A DNA stretch of 64,000 nt from Cecembia calidifontis (GCF_004216715.1 NZ_SGXG01000001.1:4840501-4904500), one strand, 5' to 3'; shown: positions 45,657 through 54,604, counted from the stretch's first letter. The notes: generated by a model from the sequence alone, not told the origin. Numbers and translations are program-made.

Positions 45657-46433
45657 ATGGCTACCTACACTACTGAGATTGCATCTGATAAGTTGGTCAG
45701 TGATAACCCTATCCATCAACGTCTGCTAAAAGCATATATTGCAGCAAAACCCTTGGTCAGCGGTAAGCTTTTGGAGGTGGGATGTGGAGAAGGGAGAGGC
45801 GTGGAAGTTTTGATGGAAAATGTGGATTCCTATCTCGGTATAGACAAGATTCAGGAGGTAATTGATGTTTTGTCAGGAAAATACCCCCAAGCAAAATTTC
45901 AACAAGCCATTATTCCTCCTTTCTCGGACCTTGATGACAACAGTTTTGATACAGTGGTCAGTTTTCAGGTAATTGAACATATCAAAAATGACCGGCTGTT
46001 TTTAGAAGAAATAAAAAGGGTCCTCAAACCTGGTGGAAAGGCCATTATCTCTACGCCCAATATCCAACATACTTTATCCAGAAATCCATGGCATATCAGG
46101 GAATATACGGCAAAGCAATTGAAGGATTTGTGTGAAAGCATTTTTGACAATGTTCAGGCTATGGGCATTGGAGGCAATGAAAAGGTATGGACTTACCATG
46201 AAGCCAACAGGAAATCGGTCAACAAGATCATGCGATTTGATATTTTTAACTTACAGTACAAGCTACCTGCTGCTGTTTTGCGCTGGCCTTATGAGATTTT
46301 GAACAGGTTTAACCGCAAAAAACTCCACAAGCAACAGGGCAATGCTGTCACAGACCTCTCCCATGAAGATTATATTCTGGAAGATAATCCTGAAAAGGGT
46401 CTGGATTTATTTTTTGTGCTGAGGAAGGGATAG
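45657..46433 (+). CDS. Class I SAM-dependent methyltransferase
   Basis: A 258-residue Rossmann-fold enzyme. Motif I is LLEVGCGEGRGVEVL, the acidic loop is YLGIDKIQEVI, and motif IV is DDNSFDTVVSFQVIEHI, followed by LEEIKRVLKPGGKAIISTPN. This is the Methyltransf_11/UbiE-like group. No N-terminal leader. The substrate is not readable. It starts 49 bp from the divergent GWxTD gene and precedes a non-coding palindrome-rich region. Confidence 0.9.
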   Translation: MATYTTEIASDKLVSDNPIHQRLLKAYIAAKPLVSGKLLEVGCGEGRGVEVLMENVDSYLGIDKIQEVIDVLSGKYPQAKFQQAIIPPFSDLDDNSFDTVVSFQVIEHIKNDRLFLEEIKRVLKPGGKAIISTPNIQHTLSRNPWHIREYTAKQLKDLCESIFDNVQAMGIGGNEKVWTYHEANRKSVNKIMRFDIFNLQYKLPAAVLRWPYEILNRFNRKKLHKQQGNAVTDLSHEDYILEDNPEKGLDLFFVLRKG

Positions 46434-46640
46434 GAAAAAGGAAAAAGGTCAAAGGTCCCGCTTCTCGAAATTTGCAATTTCGAGAGGGGGAAAATGGATT
46501 TCAAATCCATGGCATCGCTCTTCGGAATTGCAAATCCCGAAGAGCTTGATGGTCAATTTCCGAAATCCAGCTTCCGAAATTCTTCCCTCTTGTTTCTAGT
46601 CCCTCGCTTCTCTCCTCTTGGTACTTGGTATAACCGCCCC
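46434..46640. repeat. Palindromic intergenic repeat region
   Basis: Two hairpins in a gene-free stretch: TCTCGAAATT (46463-46472) with AATTTCGAGA (46476-46485), and GCTCTTCGG (46517-46525) with CCGAAGAGC (46537-46545). Both share the loop core ATTTGCAAT or ATTGCAAAT. Then TTTCCGAAATCCAGCTTCCGAAATTC (46558-46583) repeats the CGAAATCC word also seen at 14106-14230. Probably a REP-like repeat family. Confidence 0.6.
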
Positions 46641-49622
46641 CTACCTTCTATCCAAAAGCGATCCACCGGAAATTGGCCCCATCACCCTTTCAAAGTCCTT
46701 TTTGATCTGCGAAGAGAGTTCAGTGTAACCCCGCTCTTCAAGAAGCGGGATAAAGAACTTGAGCATTTCTATGGAAATCATGGCTTCCCGGTCAAAAACC
46801 CGATCTTCTCTGGTATAAAAATCCAGCATCTGCACAGATTTATGCGAGAGTTTTTCGACGATGTCCAACGCCATATCGTCCTCTCCCACCTCAAAGAAAA
46901 GCGGTACCATTTGCCCGCTTGCCAGGTCATAAGGCACTGCCTCATGAGGCATCACCTGGATGCTGTATTTGAGAATCTCAGCTGCCCTATCCATATCATC
47001 TTCGTCCAAAAGGGCGATGGCAATGGAATTGATGGCGGAGCGGTGATTGGAAGTAAACCTCCTGAACTCATCATCAAAATAATTGTCAGGATTGTCCATT
47101 CCCCTGAAAGCAAATTTTTCCATTACGTTTTGGTAGGCAATATCTGTGTTGACCAGCTCATTTCTCATTCCTTGAGGTTTTCTTACCGGTAATAACCTAT
47201 AAGTAAGCCCTTCCATCACTACATAATCCTCGATATCCAAAGTAATGGTGGCCAAAGAAGTATTGTTGAAATAGATGGGCCTTTCCCAGTTGTTGGTGGC
47301 GATGAGGTCAATGAGCATCATATTACCTTTGGTAAGGTAGTTACCTTTAATTCTCAGGTTCATTTGGTCCACCATAAGGTCTTCCATGCCTTCTGGTATC
47401 AGTCCTTGATTGTAGACTTTTTCAATATCTACATCAAGAATAAGGTTTCTGGAAGGCACCATATTGAAGGTAGATCTTCCACCTGAGGTCAATTTTAAAA
47501 GATCGCTTTCATTTTTCAACAAACGCAGATACTCTGTGGCTGAAATAGCTTCCAGGTTTTGCCTGTCCATCACATAAAGTACGTCATTGGTTCCTTTCCT
47601 GTAATTCCGATATTCCAAAGAAAAAGGAAGAGGCGCTGATTCATTGACAGGCCTTGTCATTTGTTCAACGTACCAATCTGTATCAAAATAACTCAATACC
47701 ACCACCCTCACATCTGTTCTAAAGCCTTCCACCTCCTGCACATACCAAAGCGGGAAGGTATCATTATCCCCTCCTGTAAACAAAATAGCATTGGGTGCAC
47801 AGGAAGCCAAGAAATTCCTTGCTGAATCTACTGAGAAATACCTGCCCTGACGGTTATGGTCATCCCAGTTTTGTCCCGCCATCAACACAGGGATGGGAAA
47901 GGTAACCAAAGTGGCAATTATTCCTGCCACAGCCATATTTTTGTTGAGCTTGGCTATCCAATGGGTCAGGGCAAGTACCCCCAACCCTATCCAAATGGCA
48001 AATGCATAAAATGATCCCACATAGATATAATCCCGCTCTCTGGGTTCTACCGGTGGAGAATTGAGATACAGTACCAGTACTACCCCCATCATCAGGAATA
48101 GCATGGCATTCACATAAAATGAACGGGGATCCACTTTAGCCTGAAACAGTAAACCAATGATTCCCAAAATCAACGGAAGCATCAGATAATTGTTATGGGC
48201 TTTGTTTTCCTTGATGTAATCAGGAAATTTATCTGAGAAAAAATCCGTGATACCCAACCAAGGCGCATCCGAAAAGTCACTTTCACGTCCGGAAAAATTC
48301 CACATGAAATAACGCCAGTACATATGCCCCAATTGATGGGAGAACATAAAATACAGGTTGTCTCCAAAAGTGGGCTTTTGTCCTTCCCTAAGACCCAGCT
48401 TAGAACGGTAGATCTGTTTATGCCTTTCTTGGGTAGAATATATCCTTGGCAGAATCGTAGTCCTCTCAGGATCATATACATTCACAGTAGAATAGTCAAC
48501 TATCTCATATTTATCCTTGCCTTTCAGATAAATAGGAGCCCCTTCCTTTTGATCTTTCAGCTCCGCATCAAAATACTGACCGTGCAATAGCGGTCTATAA
48601 CCATATTGCTCCCTTTTGAGATAGGAAATGTAGCTAATGATATCTTTTGGAGCATTTTCATTGATGACAGGATTTTGATTGGCACGGATAATAATCAGAG
48701 CATAAGAAGCATATCCGATCAAAATAAAGGTCAGGGAAAGCAGAATGGTATTCAGACCTGCTCTTTGGTGTTTGATGGAATAAAGGATCCCATAGATTAA
48801 TGCCCCTAAAAACAAAGCTGAAAAAACCACAATCCCACTACCAAAAGGCAATCCAATGCTGTTCACAAAGAAGATTTCAATGGAACCTGCCATACTTGGC
48901 AGACCGGGAATAATAAAACTGTTGATGACGACAAGGACCAGGCCACCGAGACCTATTGCAATGATTCCTCCCTTTAAATTAGGTTGAGGATATTTTTTAA
49001 AATAGTATATCAATGCCAATGCCGGCAGAGTCACCAAGTTAAGCAAGTGAACCCCGATAGAAAGTCCTACCAAATAGGCAATAAACAACATCCACCTGTT
49101 TTCTTCTTTGGGGTCTTCAATAGTATCCCATTTTAAAAATGCCCAAATTACAATGGCTGTGAAGAAGGAAGACATGGCGTAAACTTCAGCCTCCACGGCA
49201 GAAAACCAAAAGCTATCTGTAAAAGTATACGCCAAAGAACCGATAAGGCCGGCCCCCATTAATGAAATCGTCTGTCCTTTGCTCTCTTCACCTTTCTTTA
49301 TCTGGAATAGCTTTCTTCCGAAGAGGGTGATGGACCAGAACAAAAACAGAATGGTCAATCCCGAAAAAACGGCACTGGCTATATTCATCCAATAGGCTAC
49401 CTGTAAAACATCGCCAAAAGCAAAAAAAGCGAACATTCTGTATATCAAAAGGAAAAACGGCGCTCCCGGAGGATGCGGCACCTGAAGTTTGTAAGCAACC
49501 GCAATAAACTCCCCGGGATCCCAAAAGCTGGCAGTTTGTTCAACTGTAAAGACATAGACCAGCGTGGAAACTACAAATACCAACCATCCGGTGAGATTAT
49601 TGACCTTTTTATAATCAAGCAT
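46641..49622 (-). CDS. DUF2723-family multi-span membrane protein
   Basis: A 993-residue protein. About 12 membrane spans occupy roughly residues 1-600; the N-terminus carries the DUF2723 sequence (TVEQTASFWDPGEFIAVAYKLQVPHPPGAPFFLL), in which the Asp-Glu and the HPPG turn recall GT39-type protein O-mannosyltransferases (GT-C fold). A large globular C-terminal part with TPR-like helices follows (about 850-990). Members are thought to be lipid-linked sugar glycosyltransferases for O-glycans of secreted proteins, but that is inference. It is transcribed towards the methyltransferase gene and starts 151 bp from the divergent thioredoxin gene. Confidence 0.88.
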   Translation of the reverse strand: MLDYKKVNNLTGWLVFVVSTLVYVFTVEQTASFWDPGEFIAVAYKLQVPHPPGAPFFLLIYRMFAFFAFGDVLQVAYWMNIASAVFSGLTILFLFWSITLFGRKLFQIKKGEESKGQTISLMGAGLIGSLAYTFTDSFWFSAVEAEVYAMSSFFTAIVIWAFLKWDTIEDPKEENRWMLFIAYLVGLSIGVHLLNLVTLPALALIYYFKKYPQPNLKGGIIAIGLGGLVLVVINSFIIPGLPSMAGSIEIFFVNSIGLPFGSGIVVFSALFLGALIYGILYSIKHQRAGLNTILLSLTFILIGYASYALIIIRANQNPVINENAPKDIISYISYLKREQYGYRPLLHGQYFDAELKDQKEGAPIYLKGKDKYEIVDYSTVNVYDPERTTILPRIYSTQERHKQIYRSKLGLREGQKPTFGDNLYFMFSHQLGHMYWRYFMWNFSGRESDFSDAPWLGITDFFSDKFPDYIKENKAHNNYLMLPLILGIIGLLFQAKVDPRSFYVNAMLFLMMGVVLVLYLNSPPVEPRERDYIYVGSFYAFAIWIGLGVLALTHWIAKLNKNMAVAGIIATLVTFPIPVLMAGQNWDDHNRQGRYFSVDSARNFLASCAPNAILFTGGDNDTFPLWYVQEVEGFRTDVRVVVLSYFDTDWYVEQMTRPVNESAPLPFSLEYRNYRKGTNDVLYVMDRQNLEAISATEYLRLLKNESDLLKLTSGGRSTFNMVPSRNLILDVDIEKVYNQGLIPEGMEDLMVDQMNLRIKGNYLTKGNMMLIDLIATNNWERPIYFNNTSLATITLDIEDYVVMEGLTYRLLPVRKPQGMRNELVNTDIAYQNVMEKFAFRGMDNPDNYFDDEFRRFTSNHRSAINSIAIALLDEDDMDRAAEILKYSIQVMPHEAVPYDLASGQMVPLFFEVGEDDMALDIVEKLSHKSVQMLDFYTREDRVFDREAMISIEMLKFFIPLLEERGYTELSSQIKKDFERVMGPISGGSLLDRR

Positions 49623-49701
49623 TGTTCAGTTAAATAGTTGTGATGGGCGAAAATAATCAATTAATCTTTACGGAAAGCCAAATTAACAGCATTTAAGGAT
49701 T

Positions 49702-49747
49702 TGTGATAAAAATTACTGTACAAGAGCAGGTCGGGAATGTAATTTTG
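49702..49747 (+). promoter_or_regulatory. Thioredoxin promoter with Crp/Fnr-type site
   Basis: TGTGA-TAAAAA-TTACT (49702-49717) has one mismatch in the second half-site to TGTGA-N6-TCAC. Its centre is 30.5 bp before TAATTTTG (49740-49747), an exact TAnnTTTG. The ATG follows 26 bp later. Confidence 0.5.
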
Positions 49748-49773
49748 TACTGTTCAAAATAACGCTAACAATC

Positions 49774-50094
49774 ATGAGCACACAACCAAAAACATTCAGT
49801 GAATTGATTTCAGGAGAGCAACCTGTATTGGTGGACTTTTTTGCCACTTGGTGTGGCCCCTGTCAGATGATGCAGCCTATCCTGGAAGATACAGCACGTC
49901 AGTTGGGTGAAAAAATTAAAATCGTCAAAGTAGACGTGGATAAAAACCCCTTGGCTGCCAGCAAATTTCAAGTTCGCGGTGTGCCTACCCTTATCCTTTT
50001 CCATAAAGGACAAGTCATTTGGAGACAATCAGGAGTGGTTCCTGCACACCAATTGGTGAAAGTCATAGAAAGCCTACTATCTGAGAAAGTATAG
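49774..50094 (+). CDS. trxA: Thioredoxin
   Basis: A 106-residue thioredoxin with W-C27-G-P-C30, the DFFATWCGPCQMMQP start and the cis-Pro in RGVPTLILFHKG. It is soluble (no leader). Thioredoxins reduce disulfides and also release sulfane sulfur from rhodanese- or persulfide-linked proteins. Position at the head of a sulfur operon, 85 bp before the MBL-rhodanese gene, suits the second role, but housekeeping use is equally possible. It has its own Crp-type promoter. Confidence 0.92.
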   Translation: MSTQPKTFSELISGEQPVLVDFFATWCGPCQMMQPILEDTARQLGEKIKIVKVDVDKNPLAASKFQVRGVPTLILFHKGQVIWRQSGVVPAHQLVKVIESLLSEKV

Positions 50095-50101
50095 TTCAAA
50101 T

Positions 50102-50146
50102 TGTGACAAAAGTCATTTTATTGGAGAAGTGAACTCAATAAATTTA
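50102..50146 (+). promoter_or_regulatory. Crp/Fnr-type site before the MBL-rhodanese gene
   Basis: TGTGA-CAAAAG-TCATT (50102-50117), one mismatch from TGTGA-N6-TCAC. Its centre is 29.5 bp before TAAATTTA (50139-50146), one mismatch from TAnnTTTG. The ATG is 33 bp later. Confidence 0.5.
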
Positions 50147-50179
50147 CATTATCAATAACCTGAAAAACAGCATTATAAT

Positions 50180-51601
50180 ATGAAAATCGAACAAATTTAT
50201 ACCGGATGTTTGGCTCAAGGAGCCTATTACATCGAATCAGAAGGAGAAGCTGCAATCATTGATCCATTGAGAGAAGTTCAGCCATACATCGAAAAAGCTA
50301 AAAAAGATGGAGCAAAAATCAAGTATGTGTTTGAAACCCACTTTCATGCAGACTTTGTGTCAGGTCACAAAGATCTGTCTGAAAAAACAGGGGCTCCTAT
50401 CGTATTCGGTCCTACCGGTATGAAAATGGGATTTGATGCAATCATTGCAGAAGATGGTCAAATATTTGAAATCGGAAAAGTTAAAATTAAAGTTATTCAT
50501 ACACCAGGTCATACCATGGAAAGCTCCTGCTTCCTATTGATCAATGAAGAAGGAAAAGAAGAAGCTTTATTTACAGGAGACACCTTATTTATTGGCGACG
50601 TAGGCCGTCCTGACCTGGCTCAAAAAGTTGTCAAAGACTTGACCCAGGAAAAATTGGCTGGTTACCTATATGATTCTTTAAGGAATAAAATTATGCCTTT
50701 GCCTGATGATATTATTGTGTATCCGGCACACGGGGCTGGCAGTGCTTGCGGTAAAAACATGAGCAAAGAAACCACTGATACCTTGGGGAATCAGAAAAAG
50801 ACCAATTATGCCCTTCAGGACATGACGAAGGAGCAGTTTATCAAAGAGGTATTGACAGGGTTGACACCACCTCCGGCCTATTTCCCTCAAAACGTATTGA
50901 TGAATATTCAAGGCTATGATTCCATTGATGAGGTTTTGAACAGAGGCTTCAATCCTTTGAGCCCAGCTGCTTTTGAAGCTGCTGCCAATGAAACTGGAGC
51001 CGTTGTACTAGATACCCGTGATGCACAGGTTTTTGCAAAAGGGTTTATTCCTAACTCTATTAATATCGGAATTGATGGAAGCTTTGCCGTATGGGTAGGT
51101 ACTTTGATTCCGGATGTTAAACAAGAGATCCTTGTAGTAGCTGAAGAAGGAAGAGAAGAAGAAGTTATCACCAGATTGGCAAGGGTTGGTTATGACCATT
51201 GTATCGGATACCTGAAAGGCGGTTTTGAAGCTTGGAAAGCAGACGGCAGAGAAGTTGACACCATCACCTCTATTTCAGCAGAAGAATTGGCTCATATTAT
51301 AGAAAAAGAAGGCCAAGTCAATATCCTTGATGTAAGAAAAGCAAGTGAGCATTACAGTGAACACGTAATTGGTTCAATCAATGCGCCTTTGGATTATATC
51401 AATGACAGTATGACCAAGATAGACAAAAATAAAACCTACTATGTGCATTGTGCCGGAGGATATAGGTCTATGGCATTCAACTCTATCCTAAGAGCGCGAG
51501 GTTATGACAACTTGATAGATATCAAGGGAGGTTTCACCGCGATAAAAGACTCAGGTCTTTTCAAAGTGAGTGATTATGTCTGCCCAACAACTTTACTTTA
51601 A
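50180..51601 (+). CDS. Persulfide-dioxygenase-like MBL protein fused to two rhodanese domains
   Basis: A 473-residue cytoplasmic protein. The metallo-beta-lactamase domain (about 1-230) has H54-F-H56-A-D58-F-V-S-G-H63, HTPGHTMESS, and FTGDTLFIGDVGRPDL, the signature of the ETHE1/persulfide-dioxygenase group, which oxidises GSSH-type persulfide to sulfite. Two rhodanese domains follow: about 255-350 lacks a catalytic Cys (VVAEEGREEE in the loop), and about 365-473 has C424 in YVHCAGGYRS. The second should carry sulfane sulfur. Bacteroidota usually lack glutathione, so the low-molecular thiol is open. Its Crp-type site and neighbours tie it to thiosulfate use. Confidence 0.9.
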   Translation: MKIEQIYTGCLAQGAYYIESEGEAAIIDPLREVQPYIEKAKKDGAKIKYVFETHFHADFVSGHKDLSEKTGAPIVFGPTGMKMGFDAIIAEDGQIFEIGKVKIKVIHTPGHTMESSCFLLINEEGKEEALFTGDTLFIGDVGRPDLAQKVVKDLTQEKLAGYLYDSLRNKIMPLPDDIIVYPAHGAGSACGKNMSKETTDTLGNQKKTNYALQDMTKEQFIKEVLTGLTPPPAYFPQNVLMNIQGYDSIDEVLNRGFNPLSPAAFEAAANETGAVVLDTRDAQVFAKGFIPNSINIGIDGSFAVWVGTLIPDVKQEILVVAEEGREEEVITRLARVGYDHCIGYLKGGFEAWKADGREVDTITSISAEELAHIIEKEGQVNILDVRKASEHYSEHVIGSINAPLDYINDSMTKIDKNKTYYVHCAGGYRSMAFNSILRARGYDNLIDIKGGFTAIKDSGLFKVSDYVCPTTLL

Positions 51602-51684
51602 TTGAATAAAAAGTCGCAAATTACCCTAAATTGAACGATGGCAAGACATGTTGTCTTGCCATTTTTCATGTAAGGAATAGATAG

Positions 51685-51728
51685 GTGATAAATGTCACTT
51701 ATTCCTTGGGAAAGAATGGTGAATTTTG
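51685..51728 (+). promoter_or_regulatory. Crp/Fnr-type site before the porin-YeeE operon
   Basis: GTGA-TAAATG-TCAC (51685-51698) is a perfect GTGA-N6-TCAC, extended by GGAATA (51674) and TATTCC (51700) into a larger palindrome. The centre is 29.5 bp before GAATTTTG (51721-51728), one mismatch from TAnnTTTG. The ATG (51732) is only 3 bp beyond this box, which is very close. Confidence 0.55.
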
Positions 51729-51731
51729 AAT

Positions 51732-53126
51732 ATGCTGCGCTTACTGATATTTGTCATCTTTTTTGCCTTTGGCTTGAATGCCTTTGCGCAAATGCAATTA
51801 GATGAAATGGATACCACTCAGGTGCAGGAAGAAAAAGAAAGCCTGGGGAAAATGCTTAAAAGCGGTGAAGTTGATTTCCATATCCGATCTTTCTTCATGT
51901 CCACCCTTAATAAAGGAGACCTATTGGATTATGCTACATTAGCTGCCGGTGCAGGCATTGGATATACCACTCCTGAGTGGAAAGGCTTTCAGGCGAGATT
52001 TAACGGTTTCTTTACATTTCAGGTATTTGAACATAATGTTCGGATTGCAGATCCGATAACTGGGGCCGGTAACAGGTATGAATTGCTGCTCTATGACATG
52101 AACGATCTGAGCAATACCAATAGGCTTGACCGCTTGGAGGAATTGTATCTAACTTATAGAAAAAATAGGTTCAAATTCACCTTTGGTAGGCAAAAGGTGA
52201 ACACCCCCTTGCTCAATGAGCAGGATAACAGAATGAGACCCAACGTCTTTGGAGGCTTATCTGCTGTTTATTCAGGGATGAGCACTAAAGTTACTGCCAT
52301 GTGGATCAATTCTGTGACAATACGTGGAACTGTAGATTGGTATTCGATAGAAGAGTCTATTGGCGTATATCCTTTTGGACGCAACCTTTACGGGGAACCT
52401 TCTGATTATAAAGGAAAAATTTCCTCCAAAGGAATTGCCATGACAGGAGTCCAGTATTACAAGAGCGGACTCACCTTGCAGGGCTGGAATTATTTTGCAG
52501 AAAATGTATTCAATATGACTTTTCTGCAATCCGATTATGTTATTAACTTGGGAAAAACCAGGATCCATACAGGAATACAAGGTTTCCATCAATTGCCTGT
52601 AAATGATGGAGGCAATCCCGATAATCAGAGGACTTACATTCACCCTGATGAAAAAGCATCTGGTTTGGGGGCTAAACTGGGTGTGTTTTCTGGCAGACAT
52701 AACGTCTCTTTCAATTTCCTTGGCATTAATGACAAGGGAAGATTCCTTTTCCCTAGGGAATGGGGGAGGGAAATACTTTATGCCAGCTTGTCCAGAGAAA
52801 GGTATGAAGGGGCAGGAGACATGAATGCATTGGTTTTAAAATATGACTTGAGCACTCCGGTAAAAGGACTATTTGCCCAATTCGGAGCGGGGAAAGTCAA
52901 CCTTTCAGGAGTAAACGACTACAGGACCAATAAATACGGACTTCCATCCTATTATCATTTCTCGGGTTTATTGGATTACCGGTTCAAAGACTACTTTGAG
53001 GGAATCAATTTAAGCCTATTGGTTGTTAACAAAGCCCCTCAAAACAGGGAAATGATGACAGATAGACTAAGAATCAACCGGGTAGAGATGTGGAACATCA
53101 ACCTGGTAATGGATTACAGATTTTAG
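51732..53126 (+). CDS. Outer-membrane channel protein, first copy (sulfur operon)
   Basis: ATG 51732 (464 aa) starts a signal peptide (LLIFVIFFAFGLNAFAQM). The mature protein is rich in alternating aromatic beta strands and ends in MDYRF, typical for an outer-membrane barrel. It resembles OprD-like porins in layout (about 16-18 strands). It is paralogous to 57655-59034: both start the mature part with an IRSFFMST/LRSFWMST motif and share FPREWGRE/NPREWGRD in the middle. It precedes YeeE genes and is probably the outer-membrane entry for thiosulfate or a related sulfur anion (inference). Confidence 0.72.
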   Translation: MLRLLIFVIFFAFGLNAFAQMQLDEMDTTQVQEEKESLGKMLKSGEVDFHIRSFFMSTLNKGDLLDYATLAAGAGIGYTTPEWKGFQARFNGFFTFQVFEHNVRIADPITGAGNRYELLLYDMNDLSNTNRLDRLEELYLTYRKNRFKFTFGRQKVNTPLLNEQDNRMRPNVFGGLSAVYSGMSTKVTAMWINSVTIRGTVDWYSIEESIGVYPFGRNLYGEPSDYKGKISSKGIAMTGVQYYKSGLTLQGWNYFAENVFNMTFLQSDYVINLGKTRIHTGIQGFHQLPVNDGGNPDNQRTYIHPDEKASGLGAKLGVFSGRHNVSFNFLGINDKGRFLFPREWGREILYASLSRERYEGAGDMNALVLKYDLSTPVKGLFAQFGAGKVNLSGVNDYRTNKYGLPSYYHFSGLLDYRFKDYFEGINLSLLVVNKAPQNREMMTDRLRINRVEMWNINLVMDYRF

Positions 53127-53167
53127 TAAAAAATGAAAAACCAATAAAATAAATAAAACAAAGCAAA

Positions 53168-53749
53168 ATGGAACAATTTATCGAATGGATCTCACAACCA
53201 TGGCCTTGGTGGGTAGCAGGACCTATCATCGGCCTAACAGTACCTGCCTTATTGATTTTAGGAAATAAAACCTTTGGTATTTCCTCTTCATTAAGACACA
53301 TCTGTGCTGCCTGTGTGCCTGCAGGTATTCCTTTCTTCACCTACAATTGGAGAAAAGAAATGTGGAACTTGGTATTTGTGTTAGGGGTCTTGATCGGAGG
53401 CTTTTTAGCTACTACCTTCCTGGCCAACCCGGACACCATTGTGGTGGCAGAAGCTACCCAGCATGATCTGGCAGCATTGGGCATTACAGATTATTCAAGC
53501 CTTATGCCTGCAGAAATCTTCACTTGGGAAAACCTCTTTACCGGAAAAGGCCTTCTGTTTTTCATTATCGGTGGTTTCTTGGTAGGGTTTGGCACAAGGT
53601 ACGCAGGAGGATGTACATCAGGTCACGCCATTATGGGCATAAGTTCCCTTCAGTGGCCTTCAGTAGTGGCAACCATTTTCTTCATGGTTGGAGGTTTCTT
53701 AATGACCCATGTTTTCTTGGGTCCGCTGATGTCACTGGTTGGATTCTAA
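53168..53749 (+). CDS. YeeE/YedE-family sulfur transporter subunit, first gene
   Basis: A 193-residue membrane protein with five hydrophobic spans. The pattern matches the sulfur-transport (DUF395/YeeE) fold, with the Cys motif GTRYAGGCTSGHAIMGISSLQ (about residues 141-160), which is thought to relay thiosulfate or sulfur by hydrogen bonding to Cys. It lies 41 bp behind the porin and 12 bp before a partner gene of the same family. Together the two proteins complete one two-part transporter. Confidence 0.9.
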   Translation: MEQFIEWISQPWPWWVAGPIIGLTVPALLILGNKTFGISSSLRHICAACVPAGIPFFTYNWRKEMWNLVFVLGVLIGGFLATTFLANPDTIVVAEATQHDLAALGITDYSSLMPAEIFTWENLFTGKGLLFFIIGGFLVGFGTRYAGGCTSGHAIMGISSLQWPSVVATIFFMVGGFLMTHVFLGPLMSLVGF

Positions 53750-53761
53750 AATTAATGAGAA

Positions 53762-54247
53762 ATGAAAGTAGCAGATAAAAATAAAAATGTAGCTCCGGTA
53801 GAATGCGAAGCGCCAAATCTACAGGATAAAAAGAGTGAAAATCTATTGAAATACCTGGTCATTGGTATTGTTTTCGGAATCGTGTTTGTCAAAGCAGAAA
53901 TCATATCTTGGTTCAGGATTCAGGAAATGTTCAGGTTACAGTCCTTCTTTATGTATGGAGTAATCGGTTCTGCTGTAATGGTGGGTATAATTTCCGTACA
54001 ACTGATCAAAAGATTTAACATCAAATCTATTTCAGGTGAAACAATCATTATTCCTAAAAAGGAATTCCGTAAAGGCCAGATTATTGGAGGATTGATTTTT
54101 GGTTTGGGCTGGGCCCTAACGGGTGCATGCCCAGGACCTTTGTTTGCCCAGATCGGAAGCGGTTTTACGGTAGTAACTGTGACCCTGTTATCAGCCATCG
54201 TGGGCACTTGGGTGTATGGTAAATTTGCTGACAAACTTCCAAATTAA
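53762..54247 (+). CDS. YeeE/YedE-family sulfur transporter subunit, second gene (DUF6691)
   Basis: A 161-residue membrane protein with four spans. It has the second YeeE Cys motif WALTGACPGPLFAQIGSG (about residues 118-135). In Bacteroidota such proteins pair with a longer partner and are called DUF6691. The pair is thought to import thiosulfate or sulfane sulfur. It ends before a strong terminator, so it closes the porin-YeeE operon. A substrate assay is needed to fix the transported species. Confidence 0.9.
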   Translation: MKVADKNKNVAPVECEAPNLQDKKSENLLKYLVIGIVFGIVFVKAEIISWFRIQEMFRLQSFFMYGVIGSAVMVGIISVQLIKRFNIKSISGETIIIPKKEFRKGQIIGGLIFGLGWALTGACPGPLFAQIGSGFTVVTVTLLSAIVGTWVYGKFADKLPN

Positions 54248-54272
54248 AAATCAATCAGTAAACTAAAAATTC

Positions 54273-54302
54273 AAGAGGCTGTCCACTTACTGAGACAGCC
54301 TC
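54273..54302 (+). terminator. Terminator of the porin-YeeE operon
   Basis: AGAGGCTGTC (54273-54282) and GACAGCCTCT (54293-54302) form a perfect 10-bp stem with a T-run after it. The stem word is shared with the terminator at 25745. Confidence 0.92.
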
Positions 54303-54386
54303 TTTTTATTTGGGAAGATACCGGAATCAAATCTCCAGTCGCCAAATCAAAGCGGATTTAATTGACTGATGATAAAGTCTCTTTTT

Positions 54387-54470
54387 TTAATTTCCGAAAA
54401 CTCTTTTGATCACCGCTCTGATCATGAGGATAGCGACTAACACTACAGATCCGGCAATAACAAATTCCAT
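54387..54470 (-). CDS. 27-residue single-span membrane peptide (candidate)
   Basis: A short minus-strand frame: start ATG 54470, stop TAA 54387. The peptide has an acidic residue after the start, a hydrophobic core (VIAGSVVLVAILMI) and a basic end (RAVIKRVFG). This is the pattern of real small membrane proteins rather than random sequence, and it uses the otherwise empty region between a terminator and the next promoter. I see no strong ribosome site. I do not recognise it as a named family. It could be a small regulator of a neighbouring transporter (inference). Confidence 0.4.
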   Translation of the reverse strand: MEFVIAGSVVLVAILMIRAVIKRVFGN

Positions 54471-54568
54471 GATTTTTATTTTTAATAACACAATTTTTCA
54501 AAATTTGTTCATATGAATTGCAAGCCTCCTGTTCAGATTTTTATTTTCCTAATTTGTTGAAATGGAGT

Positions 54569-54576
54569 TAGCTTTG
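54569..54576 (+). promoter_or_regulatory. -7 box of the MFS-thioesterase operon
   Basis: TAGCTTTG matches TAnnTTTG exactly, 28 bp before the MFS start codon. No Crp-type site is seen 30 bp upstream of it, in contrast to the sulfur genes on either side. Confidence 0.4.
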
Positions 54577-54604
54577 CAGGACCAACCTAAACCTATACCT
54601 ATTG

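Noticed and set aside
46494..47192. Plus-strand frame over the 3' end of the DUF2723 gene
   Set aside because: It runs through the palindromic intergenic repeats and antisense to a well supported gene; composition is atypical.
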